Of a DNA stretch of 64,000 bases, positions 11,529 to 23,900 are shown one piece after another. Within the stretch, counting starts at the first letter, position 1. The number at the start of each line of letters is the position of its first letter. The notes below the pieces were generated by a model. The model made no database searches and had not been told where the DNA came from. It saw only the letters and a program-made list of their open reading frames with translations. A program made the translations under genes and the position numbers. Source of the stretch: Takakia lepidozioides (Eukaryota; Streptophyta; Takakiopsida; Takakiales; Takakiaceae); assembly GCA_030704615.1 (NCBI GenBank), contig CM060731.1, positions 92,050,756 through 92,114,755 on the forward strand, in the 5' to 3' direction.

Positions 11529-13897
11529 TCAGTAAGGAACCACATACGGCAAGGCGTATATGTCGACCGATGGCAAATAAACTGCCTCAGCCCAAACCTG
11601 CAAATTGGGCCCCTCTGGCCCCCCGTCCACCTCCGCCTTTGGCTTCGAGTGGGACTGGAGGGGCTTTCGAGCAAACAACCAATCCTCGTCTGCTGTAGCT
11701 GACCAGGTGTCAGGCTGCGGAAGCACGGGCATCTCACAAGCAGAAGAAGAAGGCAAATTGGGTGCCTTTTGCTGTCTTTGTGAGACTACATTATTGCTAG
11801 GCAATGAAGGGGGAATGATATTACTAGGTTTACTCGGTGCAGGTGGAGCAGGAAGGCTACTGCTAATCTTGGGTTGCAAAACTATGGGCGGCTTGGGATC
11901 AACCTTGCCATTGGATTCTTGTTTAATATTGTACAATTGATGGCCGGAAACAGTGAGGGGCCTCTCAGACAAGCCCCTGGCTGGGGTCTTCCCTCCATCC
12001 CTGGCCTCCCCCTTGGCTAGAGGGCGCTCAACAGCAGCTGATGCCTGTAACTCCCCCCGCACTCTCCCATTCTGTTTCTCTTCTTTGGAGTGGTGGTGGA
12101 GCAGGTCGTTGACCAGAGCAGTCCGCTGGAGCTTACTGGACCGCAAGGAGTCCTTGTCTGTAATCACAGGCAAGCGTGGATCCATGCCCAGCCCCAATCA
12201 CGCCGTAGTTTGTTAAGAACGCGCAGGAAGGCAGGTGTCATTACGGACTTGCAGAGGGAGGGAGGGGGAGAGGGAGAACACTCTCCTTGTCTGAAGTGCC
12301 AACACTGTTTTCCAAACAAAGATGGAGAAGAAGAGAAAGAAAGAAAGAAGAGAGAGAGAGAGAGTGTCTGCTGCATGGCTTGTCAAAATTGATTTGACCT
12401 GGAAAGACCAAAGACAGAGTGCTTTGCTCAAAGCACAAACATTCCTTTGCAGAAGACAGTGCACCACAATCTGGGAAGAAAAACCTTAGAAATAACGCTA
12501 AAGCTGACCCTGATGCGACAGTGGGTATGTAGTGAGCATGATAGGAGATGCAGAGATGGCAGGTGGACCACCTTGTTACAGACCAAACTGAGACACCCCA
12601 CATTTCTTTTCTGTGCAACAATTATAATTGGGCAAAACTCAGTTGGAGGGCAAACTCTCCCTCCCCCTCCCTTTGTAGCTGAAAGGCAGGACAAGAGAGC
12701 GCAAGGCTCACCCACTTGGCCACTAAAATGGCACAAGACTTTTTTATTCCCTCGAGAAAACCTCCCCAAAAGCAAAAAAGAACATGCACCATTCCTCACC
12801 ACAATGGAGCTACATGCTTGGACACACCAGGCAAGAGCCCACGTTGCAGCCTTTGAATGACACCACCTTAAAACCCATCAAGATCCTAAGTGGACAAGTC
12901 CTAAAGAGAGGACAGAAGGAAGCAGAAAGGGTAGGAGGGTAGCAGGAGTAACTTACCATGGGCATCCCCATTTGTATCACCCTCCTTTTTCTTCTTCTTC
13001 TTCTTGTCTTTGTGTTTGTGCCGATCTTTCTGGATGACCTTTTCAAAAAGAAGAATCGTCAACATCATTTCGGGTGTGTGTATGGGACACAAAAAGAAAA
13101 CTCACAAAAAATATCACGTATCCCTGCGAAGCTTCAAACTAGTAAACCAAGCAAAATGCTCTACCTATTCAAATTGCTAACTGAATATGTTCAAACGATG
13201 GCCTTCTATGAAGGTTACAACTCTTTCTGAAGAAAACACCCTTGTGAAGCAGGTGGGAGATGTACGCATTCCAGTTTTAGGCTCTCATATTAACACCTCA
13301 CACTGCAATTGAAGAGGTAGGCCACAGTTTCTAACCAAGGCATCGTGAGCTGAAACCAAAACCACGCTCTGCATAGTACGCGACTCTGGTCAGGAGGAGC
13401 TATAACTCAGACCACTGTCCCTTTTGGTGCCAGAAATTCAAAGTTGGGGATGGAAAGACCGGAAGAGGACTGCGTAGTTTGACATGGAGATGTCTACCGA
13501 CTGAATGAGAGAAGATAGAGGACTGTCAATCGAGTGGTAAAAGAGCTGAGTTCTAAGTAGGGGTTCCACTTCACAGAATAATCAAGGCTCTCCTTGTTTT
13601 CAGAGAGTTTCAAAGCCATACTGAAGCTGCAAAGTACTGGAGTTTCAGAAAGAGCCCCAATTCACCCATGAACATTTCACCATGTCAACGGTATGGCATA
13701 GCAGGCGAGTTGCAGGATGCCCAATTAGCCCGTCCCAAAAACATACATCTGGACAAGGCGTTGAAGAAAGCCCAAACTAAGATTTTTACACCAACGGGGA
13801 GATGAAGAGGACAAACCTTGGTGGGCACCACAAGATCAGGGAGTTGTTGTGGCTTCTTCTCGTATCCCGGAGGTGGATATGGAAAGCAGCGTGACAT
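11529..13897 (-). CDS. SRCFPYPPPGYEKK-family plant nuclear-type charged protein (263 aa, three exons)
   Basis: The gene model is join of 13817-13897, 12957-13038 and 11529-12157 on the minus strand. Coding lengths are 81, 82 and 629 nt, which total 792 nt, exactly 263 codons plus TGA. Exon 1 starts MSRCFPYPPPGYEKK and ends AAG|GTTTGT. Exon 2 (VIQKDRHKHKDKKKK..., Lys-rich) follows an AAAAG acceptor and ends CATG|GTAAGT. Exon 3 begins after TGATTACAG, and the split codon restores Asp. The C-terminus reads DEDWLF ... LQVWAEAVYLPSVDIYALPY. The conserved N-terminal SRCFPFPPPGYEKK block, the charged middle and the terminal WAEA...DI.ALPYV block are features of an uncharacterised land-plant family, often auto-named 'myb-like protein X' or 'glutamic acid-rich'. 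Angiosperm members are usually longer, through their Lys/Glu-rich middle. Function is unknown. Introns are 799 and 778 bp and carry no obvious transposon. Confidence 0.85.
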
Positions 13898-15640
13898 AGC
13901 GCTGAACACTTTGGCGAGTGAGTGCGTGTGCAGGCAGAAAAGATGTCAGAGGTTCACGGCAGCAAGCAGAGCGCCACGACCCGGTGAAGGGAGGCGTACC
14001 CCGCCACCACCGCTGCACCATGTCACTGCATTCAACCCCGCTCCTTGGCTCTCTCTTCCTTGCTAACCACCCTTTCTCTGTGTCGTCTTTTTCCCAACTT
14101 ATTTCTCTCACCCTTTACTCCCCCTCTTTCACAATGTCGGACAGCTCAGGCTTGGTAGGCGACTCGTACCTAGATGACAAATCTCTTCTCGAATTTGATC
14201 TCCTCTCTCTCTCCTACCTGTCTTTCCACCATCTATCCCATTACCAAAGCATCGCTTCACAACATTGTCTCTTTCGACATTCAATTGACCTCTAAGTAAA
14301 CCCTATTCCAGCAACAAACCTTCTTTAGGGTACTCAATGATCATCCACAAATAGATCCGAAGTATGAGAAACCTTACAGCTTAGCTATGGCCACATAATT
14401 GCTGCAAACAGAACCAGATTCGAGGAGCCTACATTGCTCGATCGTGGTATCATACTCTTTCCCCAGTGCGTAAGGCTGTTTCTGTGGCAAACCAATGACT
14501 GCAGAGGAGCAATACTGTTCCTGTAATTCTTTTGTCAAACCTTGTGATCCCGCTCACAGATTCAGTCCGCGAACTAGAAATTTTCCGCGTTTCCTACAAA
14601 CATCAAAATTGTCTACAACCACACTGCCTGAACGGCTTCTGCAAAACCTGCAGCAAAATGACAGCTTGAGGCTACTTGAGGGCCGATTTTGATGCTCTTC
14701 TCCAGCCCGCCCAAACCACACCGGGCTTGATGAATTCAACTAGTTTGATGGAGCTAACAAAAGGCTTTAGAGTGCTACGATGACCGCTCAACCTGAAACC
14801 GACCGAGGATCTAGCATGGTGTGGTACTCCTGAGATAAACTTCAATCCGTCTTACATTCGCAGACAGCGGGATACCACTGCATCGCATATCCTATGAAAA
14901 ACCCAGGCGTCTTGTCCTTCTTTGCAGAAAACAGAATTCTCATCAACCCCACTCCACCCCCAAAAACTAGGGTTGATCAAACTGCTTCTGCACACCTTGA
15001 TACAAGAGCGGGATTGTGACATATATATGTGTACATATATTCCTAAGCAACCCGCTTGAGCAACCCGCTTGATTGCTCAAGCTGGACGCACAATCAGGTT
15101 GCAATCTGTCCTCGGTGCAAGGGATCACAACCCAACCTGGAGCGCTGGCTTTGGCGCTGGCCCAGAGAGATTCCGCGGGGCTCCAAGCAACGCAGCGGAC
15201 AAGCCCGGCATACAACACTACATAGGGCAAGGCCCTCTCCTTGCCATCCTCGCTCCACCCCTCCTCTTCTCCGGGTCGAGTCACAGCCTTTTGACTATAC
15301 CCGTTTATTCACCGGGTTTCTCCTGTCCCAACTAATGTTAACACGTTAACACTCCCAGGACCCGTGAAACACAGGCTTGCGAAGAGCCGGTGGATTGAAC
15401 ACAGGCCGAGTAAACGGAGGGTCTCAGCGGCTCGGGCCGGCCGAAGCACATGCCTGGCGGGAATGCAACAGCCCTCGCTGCCCTAATTCCGGCCCAGCCG
15501 AAGCCCATTTTCCTAATTTGTTTCTTCCAATTAATTTGTCTGCATAAATTATTTGCAATTAATAATATTTGAAGATTTTCTGAATATGTATATGTATATT
15601 GTCTTCTAAACGATAATATCTGAGTCGGATAAATTTCGCA
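13898..15640. other. 5' flank of the host gene and intergenic DNA
   Basis: The first 200 bases above 13897 should hold the 5' UTR and promoter of the minus-strand gene. No TATA box could be chosen with confidence. A plus-strand frame from ATG 14134 (MSDSSGLVGDSYLDDKS..., ending 14295) is Ser/Leu-rich and unsupported. The remainder shows no coding or repeat signal apart from a small direct duplication (GAGCAACCCGCTTGA) near 15057. Confidence 0.4.
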
Positions 15641-15641
15641 C

Positions 15642-15860
15642 ATCGGCTGGTAGCTCAGCTGGTAAGTGCACAGTGTGTCGCCCTGGTGGTTCAGGGTTCA
15701 AACCCGCTGCCCTGCGCCGTGTGTGGGATTGTTTGTGATGGTATGTCTGGGCGTTGATCGTCCTGTAGGCCTCATGGCCCATAAATGAAAGGGGGTTAAT
15801 TTTTCCCCCTCCTCAAGGGCCTGAATTGAGGGCTGTCGCTCCCAGGTTTCCTTTAAAAAA
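15642..15860 (+). mobile_element. tRNA-derived SINE (family SINE-A)
   Basis: The 5' part is tRNA-like: an A-box in GGTAGCTCAGCTGGTAAG (about 15650) and a B-box GGTTCAAACCC (about 15694), at normal pol III spacing. A ~120 bp unrelated body follows and ends AAGGGCCTGAATTGAGGGC...GTCGCTCCCAGG with an A-rich tail. The 3' end is repeated at 10481 and 15955. An intact tRNA is unlikely because the arms do not pair properly. Confidence 0.75.
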
Positions 15861-15954
15861 AATATAAAAAAAAATTGATTATCCTAAAATGAGATTTGTT
15901 ATTTTTTCCTCTTTTTTTTCTGTTTTTTCAAAAAAGGGAAACACCTCTCACTAT

Positions 15955-16000
15955 CAAGGGGCCTGATTTGTGAGCTGTCGCTCCCAGTTGTTTCCCATTT
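15955..16000 (+). mobile_element. SINE-A 3' end fragment
   Basis: CAAGGGGCCTGATTTGTGAG...GTCGCTCCCAGTTGTTTCCC repeats the 3' end of the SINE just upstream, after an AT-rich spacer of about 95 bases. Confidence 0.55.
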
Positions 16001-16129
16001 TTGTTTTAAGGAGAGATTTAATCAATAAATCAAATTACAGGTGAGTTTGAGCTGTATGTAACGGCCGCATTGTCGGCGCACTGATGGGCGCCTCATACTT
16101 GGGCGCACGCTTTCTTATGCTTTTTACTT

Positions 16130-16222
16130 TTGTCGCACACAGTTCTCCGATAGCCAGGATTTGAACCCAGGATCACCTGGGTGGCGCTTTGTACTTTGTA
16201 CCCTGGTGACTAAGAACAGATG
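16130..16222 (-). mobile_element. tRNA-like SINE head (minus strand)
   Basis: On the minus strand GTCACCAGGGTACAAAG resembles an A-box region, and GGGTTCAAATCC is a good B-box about 40 bases downstream. Arms around GCCACCCAGGTG do not make a normal tRNA cloverleaf, so a SINE head or tRNA pseudogene is more likely than a functional tRNA. Confidence 0.45.
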
Positions 16223-16818
16223 AGGACTTTAATTCTTTTCCTGCAATAATTCTTCCACCGCCCCCTTTGGAACGAAAGGAAAAAGAGAGAAAGAAAATAT
16301 ACTTAAAGTATAAATTATTCTGTAAATATCGAAGGTCCAATACATTTTTGTTTTTTCAAAAGATCGTATTTCATCAGGTCAGAGCGACGGGTCCGACGGG
16401 CGAGGGTGACCCGGCCCGCTATTCCCAGACTCCCCCCTATCAAAATGAAAGCGCGCCACGATCTTGGCGGGCCTGCGGGGGAGAATGGAGGAGGCGAGAG
16501 CGTCGTGGTCGTCCAGTGCAGGAGAGACATTTAGCGCTGGGTCGCTGGAAAAGTTTTGATGCGGGATCTATCGAAAGAAGCATCGCCAGATGCTCTGTTT
16601 AGCCAGTTTGAGTGTGACCTGCAATTTTATGGTCAAGTGGGTTGTGGAGCGGAGTGTAAAGGATGCTGGTGAAGTAGATCTGGATGCATCGATCTGGTCG
16701 AGTGTGACTAGGTCATCAAGTTTTGTGTTGGTGTTTGTATCGATGGCTTGTGAGGAAGCTCCAGTGTAGATCGTGGCTAGCTCTCTCCCACGTGTGCAAA
16801 TTTGTGGGTTTAAGAAGA
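16223..16818 (+). promoter_or_regulatory. Upstream region of the ELMO gene
   Basis: This interval ends at the ELMO start codon and must contain its 5' UTR and proximal promoter. GC rises from about 16380. No TATA or other element could be assigned. Confidence 0.3.
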
Positions 16819-19800
16819 ATGAGTTCGGGGGCATTGAGAAGAAGACTTCATCATGGAGATGTTGGTGGCAAGAAGTACGATAGAGTGGATGCAACAGGCT
16901 CGCCCGCTTTAAACGAGCCGCTTCTCGAACATGACGCCTATGAAGACTCTCGCCAATCATCTGTGAGTCAATTGTTGTTACAACTTCCTCTGAACTCCCA
17001 AAAGCCGAACGAGTGGTGGTGCAAACCAAACAGAGTTTCTCTTGTTGGGGGGTGGGGTAACTGTATTTCTGAAGTTGCTGCAAAATTCTGAAGTTTCCCA
17101 CCGCCGAGATTTTAGGGTTTCATTTGAACTGCTCAGTGAAGATGAACAGAGCGATAGAGATGATTTTTCAGAAGATGGATACAGAATGAGTATTCTTCCT
17201 TCCAATTATGTGGAGGTTTCGATGTTTACTGGCACTGAACAATTTAGTCCTCAACCTAATCTCTATGAACACCCCAGCTGGCCCTGTCCTCTTGGGAATG
17301 ATAATAATACGGAGATTGCTAGTCAAGAGAAAGAAATGCTGGCAGGTGGAAGAAGGCAGGGTGGCTCACTTTTTGGCGCTGGCGCGATGTTGTCTACTAT
17401 GGACTATGGCGATGGCCCAGCTGTGTACACCAAGGCTTTGGTCCACCCTCTGGTTTTTCGTAAATCTGGTTCCCTCTGCTGTTCAGGTTGATGAAGATGA
17501 TGACGACTGGAGGGACAGAAGAAGGGAAGAGCAAGCCTGGTCAGAGATCTTCTCGAGGTTGATTACACAGTGGGCTCAGTGGTGCTGTAAGTACCTTTAA
17601 CATGCTCCCATGGACAATCACCATGAGGGAGAAACAAAAAACATTGCTGTAGCTTGGTTAGTGGTACAGCAATAGATAGCAGAAAATGAAGTGTGTCAGC
17701 ATTTTAAGTACTAGTAACTGCTATCAGTGTGGGATCTTCCATGTTGAGGACACAAAAGCCCCACACGGAGTTTCTTTAGAATTTTATAGATTCTTAGGCA
17801 CTTTCTTACAACTTGTATAAGTCGAATGTTGCAGCCAATGCATTCGTGGGCGGAGGGGCATGGGTGTGTACCAGACTCTTTCGAGTGCTGCTTCACCGTC
17901 AACTTAACAGCAGTGGGAGATCGGAGATTTACCTGTCCCCTGTTCAAGTATGCAGACTGTCCGATGAACATGAATTATGGGATTAAACTTCCCTGAACTT
18001 GTTTCCAGTCTTCAACATGGACCTTAAGGATGATCCGAGGCTTACCCACCCTTGGTACTAGACTGAAATTTAAACTCAGGGCGGGGAGCATACCTTTGAA
18101 CCTAAACAGATGCAGAGAGGAAAAGGAGATTAAAATTGCCCGATGTGGCAACCTGAAGACAGCCATTTTCTAATACATTGTCCCGGGTATTCTCACCAGA
18201 GAGTGACCCTCTTCAGGACATCAAGAACATGGTTCCTGCAGCTCTGTTCACCAACTTTCAAAATCTCTAGGATGAGCCTGAAGCCCTGGCACTGTTGCGG
18301 TGTAACTGTTGGGCTGCTTACACACACCAGATTGATGTTTGTGTGAAGGTTTTCTAGCGGATATCTGGAAAGCCCGAACTGATTGGTTATGTCAAGGTAA
18401 GTCACACTACTGGAGTGAGCCCCTCACAAAGGTAGTGTCTATTCCCTATGTTTATGTCCAAACTGGGCGCAGGGTCTATGGCCACAAGGCTATGGCAGAC
18501 AAATTCTTATTAGTACATTTTTTCTCTCTCTGTGTTCCACCCAAACTGGGCACTGGGTCTATGGCCACAGAGACACTGCAAACAATGTCTTACGAGGACA
18601 TTCTCTCTCTCTCTCTCCTTGCCAAAGGTCAGGTGGTGCTATTGGGTGACTTCAATGCCCGGGTGGGCAAAGGGCTCCATCAGGACGATGTCATTGGGCC
18701 TTTTGGTGAGGACGAGCTGAATTCTAATGGCAGACGGTTAATTAACTGTCTGGAAGAGCTTCAGCTTTTGCAGGACAAGAGGTGACCAAGTGCAGTGGAC
18801 TCGTGAGAAATCACAAACTGGGGAACGTTCCATTGTGGACTATATCATGATGGACAAAAATTTGTTCCCCCAGTGTGCCAATGTGTTGATCGACAGAACT
18901 GATATTGGTACCTCTGACCACTTCCTGGTTTGGACTGAGATCAAAAGGTGTTTTCCCAACACCAAGAGATCTGTGAAACGTTCGATTCGGAAGTGGTGCA
19001 TAGAAAAATTCCATAATGAGGAGGTCAAGGCTGAGTACGTCCAGGCCTTGCAAGAGGCTCTCCCTCATTTTGTCCAATCGCTCCAAGAACTTCAGTCTCG
19101 CTCTGACAACGCAAGAAATGAAGTCGAAAGAGCAGTGGACTCTTGGGAGAGTTTCGTTTCCTCCGTGGCTGACAAGATCATTGGGAGGAAACTAGAGCTG
19201 TTAATTGGTGGACCAATGAGATTAAACTCCAAGATAGCTGAGAGACGAGCCCTCTATAAAGAGTGCTGCAATTTGAAAACCAACAGAGAATTGTGGGCGA
19301 GGTACTACCAGCTCCGTAAAGATATCAATCAGCTTGTTAGGTCTCAGAAGAAATTATACTGGGACAAGTTATACAGTGAAATAAACTCAAACCACCATGG
19401 TGGTAATGACAAGAAATTCTGGTTGGCCCTTCAACGTTTGTACAAGCCGAAAAACGGTCAGCAAGTACAAGCGCAGAAGACTACGAAAGGTGCAGTGGTG
19501 ACTTCATCGGTTGACATTGTCAAAACCTTTGAAACTCACTATAGTATCCTTGGCAGAACTTCTAGGTCTAACAGTGAGGGGTCTTCTGTTGAATGGAGGG
19601 ACACAGTTGGAAAAACTGTTCCTATGATTCAAAACAGCCCTGATGAACTGGAGTATATTTCAATGGCTTATAACGCAGTGGTAGCATTCAACGACAGAGG
19701 AGAGGGAGGAAGTGATCTTAAGTGGCAGTGGGGTAGCCAAGAGATGCCGGTCCTCCCTTCCTACACTTACTTGGGCGTTGAGATTTCCTCCAATTGTAAT

Positions 19801-20904
19801 TGGGATGCACATATCCGGAAAGTTGTTCAACTGGCAAGGGCAAAGCTCTGGGGCTCACTAATTTTTTCCACTGCAGAGGGGTCAACTCTGAGGTTAAGAA
19901 AACCATGCTTTGTCGCGTTATTAGACCTGCCTTGGAGTACGGATCTGCAATATGGGTTGATAACTCCAACCAGGCTAAGTCTCTAGAATCCATTCAAGTG
20001 GGGGTGCTTAAGGAGTGTATGTCAGCATGCTCCAAAACAGCCAATGTGGCTGTTTGGGGTGAGTTTGGCATTCCGTCCTTAAGCTCCCGACAAGATGAAT
20101 TCAAGGTCAGATGGTGGGGTCAGCTGCAACATATGTCGAACACCAGATATCCTAAGTTAATCGACTCTATATCTTGGAAACAGGACTGCCCTGTCAAACA
20201 GGCTAAGTCCTGGCAGAAGAGAGTAGAAGAGATTCTCAAGGACCTGGACCTGGATCTGCAAGTCTTGACCCTGCTGGATAAATCTGACTTAGAGGCTGTA
20301 GTGTCCAAAGCCATGTCTGTTGCCATGAGATTGTCTGATGAAAATGAAGTTAGGCAGAAAACTTCCCTGAACTTGTTTCCAGTCAGTGACATGGGGGAGG
20401 ACATCTTGGATGACCTCAAGGGTCTACCCACTCTCGGCACTAGACTGAAATTTAAACTCAGGGCAGGAAGCCTACCTTTGAACAGCAAACAGAAGCAGAG
20501 AGGAAAGGGAGAGTGCAATTGCCCGTTGTGTGGGCAACCTGAAGACAGTATTCATTTTCTGATACACTGTCCGGGGTTCTCTCACCAAAGAGACGCTCTC
20601 TTCAAATCTATCAAGGGAATTGTGCCTGTACCCCTGTTTACCAACTTTGAAAGTCTAGAGGCTGAGCCAAAAGCCCAGGCCCTCCTGAGGCCTAGTTTTT
20701 GGGCAAATCACACACAGCAGATTGATGCTTGTGTGAAGGGATTTCTAGAGGATATTTGGAAAACCCGGATTAATTCTATATATGAAGGTAAGTCTTACTA
20801 CCAACGTCAGCCCCTGACAGAGGTAGGTTCTGTCCCTTTTGTTCCCGCTCAAACTGGGCGCGGGGTCAATGGCCACAAGGCTACGGCAAACAACGTCTTA
20901 TGAG

Positions 20905-20954
<50 letters not shown>

Positions 20955-23900
20955 ATGGTCAGAAGGCGACGGCAAACGAAGTCTTATGAGTACATTTCTC
21001 TCTCGATAATATATGACGTCTTATGAGTACATTCTCTCTTGATAGTCCAAAGGGCTATAAAATCTGGTGGGTGTGATGGTATTGCGAATGACCTTTTTAA
21101 GCATGGTGGCGATCCTATGGTAGAGGCCCTTGCCCTCCTCTTTAACCTTATTTGGAAGACTGAAATGATATCCTTTTGCTGGAGAGGGGATGTCATTGTC
21201 ATTGTCAGAGAAGAGCCTGGGAACTACCGTGGCATTACACTTCTTAGTGTAGTTGGCAAGCTGTTTTGTAGGACATTAAGCACCCGTCTCAAGGTAGAGT
21301 CTAGAAGTGCTTTCATTGAATGTCAATCGGGCTTCTGGAGAAATAGGGGCTGTGTCGACCATATCTTTACCCTAAGCCAGAATATCCAGGGAAGGAAAAG
21401 AGAAGGAAAGCCCACTTTGGTCTTCTTCATGGATGTCAAAAAGGCTTATGACGCAGTATGGCAGGACAGGCTGTGGCTCCAGCTTTGGTCTTCTGGGCTT
21501 GGGAAAGTCATGGAGGATGGTTCACAACCTGTATGCGAACACCAAAAGCTGTGTTATGGTCAATGGCAAGAAATCTAATTTCTTTGACATTGACCAAGGT
21601 GCAGCTCAAGGTTGTATCTTCTCCTCTACAATGTTTTCATTAATCAGCTCCTTGAAGATTTGGAAAGCAAGGGATTCAAGGTGGGTGATGCCACCATACC
21701 AGCTCTTATGTTTGCGGATGACTTTGCGGGCCTTGGGATACCCCAATGAATCTTCACTGATTGATTGTGTGAAGAGGGAGAGAAAGACGAAACCGCGGGA
21801 ACAAAGAGAATGAATCTTCACTGATTGATTGTGTGAAGAGGTAATCTTAGTGAATGTGCAGTGGAAAAAGGTAGAGGAGATTTTCAAGTTCCTGAATATT
21901 AGGCAGGAGAACTGACCCTGCTAGATGATGTTGACTTGGAGGCTGAAGTGTCTAAGGCCATGTTGGAAGCACGAGGAATGTCCAAACCAAACGAAGGTAG
22001 GCATAAAACTTCCCTGAACTTCCCTCAAGGATGACAATAAGGGCTACCTACCCTTGGTTCCAAACTGAAGTTTAAATTCAGGATGGGACTTTCGAACAAA
22101 AAACAGATGCAGAGAGGAAAGGAAGATTCTCAATGCTCGATGTGCAGGCGGCCTGAAGCCAAATCCCATGTTCTGATACAATGTTTGGGGTATTCTCATC
22201 ACAGAGCGACCCTCTTCAGGACCATCAAGAACACGGTCTTCATGCTCATGGCCTTGGCCCTGTTGGGATCTAATTGCTGGGTAGGTCACACACAGCAGAT
22301 TGATGCTTGTGAAGGGCTTTCTAGAAGACATCTGGAAAGCCTGAATAATTGTTTATACCAAGGTAAGTCCAGTAGAGGATTGAGCCTCACAAAGGCAGTG
22401 TCCATTCCCTCTTGTTCCACGCAAACTGGTGCGGGTCTATGGTCACAAGGCTATCGGAAACGATGTTTTGATGACTTCTCTCTCTCAATATGCGTTTGTT
22501 TGCATCCCTGTACGATAAATGCTACTGAGTACAATTTGTCAGAACATCTGTTGCACATATGTCCAAAATCTTTGTGAGTTAAGGTGATTGTCCATTTTGT
22601 TGTTGAAAGACAGGTCTCAACATGTACAGAGAGTTCATAGTCACATTCATTTCATTCCTAAAAGAGTATGGTGATGTGAAAATTGTGCAGGGGGGCTGGA
22701 TTTGTTTCATTGGAGAATCTTATTTTCTTTGCCCACAATTTTCCAGTATGCTATGCAACTTTATGCTCTGCCCTTGGTTCTGGTTTTGGCATCTCTCTTA
22801 CAATGTCAGCTTATGTCTCTTCCTTTGTGGCATGCTGTAGACCTCCCCTGGGAGTTTTTCTCTAATTTTTTGAGCATGCATGGATCTTTCAGCAATAATG
22901 TTGTGTCTTTGGATAGCCATGTGGTCATGCCCCACAGGCTGCTAGGAGAACCAAATCAAGACTAGGAAAAGCCTAACTTGGATTCTGATTTGTTAGGGGC
23001 TGTTACTGGTTTTTTGGGTCCCAGATGTCCTGACAGTGGGTTTTTTGGGGCAGACCTCCTTTCAGAGGTTGTTGCACAAGCAAGAAGGGAAGAGGGCCAC
23101 GTGGGAGTATCCTTTTGCTGTCTCAGGCATCAACATCTCCTTCATGCTCATCCAAATGCTTGATCTCCGTGCAGGTCCACATTGATCTCATCCCAAAAGC
23201 CCTTTTCTTTTGTATTGACTCTCTAGTGGATATCTGGAAAACCCGGATTAATTCTTTATATGGAGGTAAGTCTTACTACCAACGTCAGCCCCTGACAGAG
23301 GTAGGTTCTGTCCCTTTTGTTCCCGCTCAAACTGGGCGCGGGGTCAATGGCCACAAGGCTACGGCAAACAACGTTTTATGAGTACAATCTCTAGTGTAGG
23401 CTATTGCCCTTCTTCGAAAGCTGTGCTGATGTCATTCAAGTCTGCTGACAGTCGTCGTGCGTTTTGCAGCTAAACCAAGTTCATTGTCAGGCTTAACATT
23501 TTTAAAAATATTGGCTGGTATGCTCTCTTCAACCTCATCCGCTGATTGTTGCTAGGAAGTTATCACAGACTACAGTCTCTGCCTGGGTACAAGTTTAAGG
23601 TGTTTGAAACACATAGGCATAGTGCAAGCAAGTTTCACACTGCCACCTCCAAGTTCCTTGTAAAAAAATGTATCAGGGTCCCTTCTCTGCATGCCACATC
23701 AGATATAGGCTGGTTGCACCTGCGATTCTGTACTTGACATCACCTACATTATGCACCAGGTGTTAATGTTTTGGAGGAGAATGTTGGTGTCTTTGTTTTC
23801 TCTCTCTCTCTCTGTGTTCCACTCATAAGACGTTTGCCGTAGCATTGTGGCCATAGACCCCATGCCCAGTTTGGGCGGAACAGAGACTACATGAGCACAT

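Noticed and set aside
12158-12197. Starting the 11.5-13.9 kb gene at the downstream ATG (MDPRLPV, 12185)
   Set aside because: An in-frame TGA lies just upstream, and the acceptor TGATTACAG at 12158 joins exon 2 with exact phase closure, so the ATG is intronic.
14134-14295. Small gene MSDSSGLVGDSYLDDKS... divergent from the host gene
   Set aside because: Short, Ser/Leu-rich, in pyrimidine-rich DNA, with no splice or family support.
15642-15715. Functional tRNA gene
   Set aside because: A and B boxes are present but acceptor and anticodon arms do not pair, and the 3' part belongs to a SINE found three times.
17042-17491. Extension of ELMO exon 1 frame into the following open frames (16963-17486)
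   Set aside because: GTGAGT at 16963 and the acceptor at 17486 join in phase and give the family sequence. The intervening frames do not match ELMO proteins.
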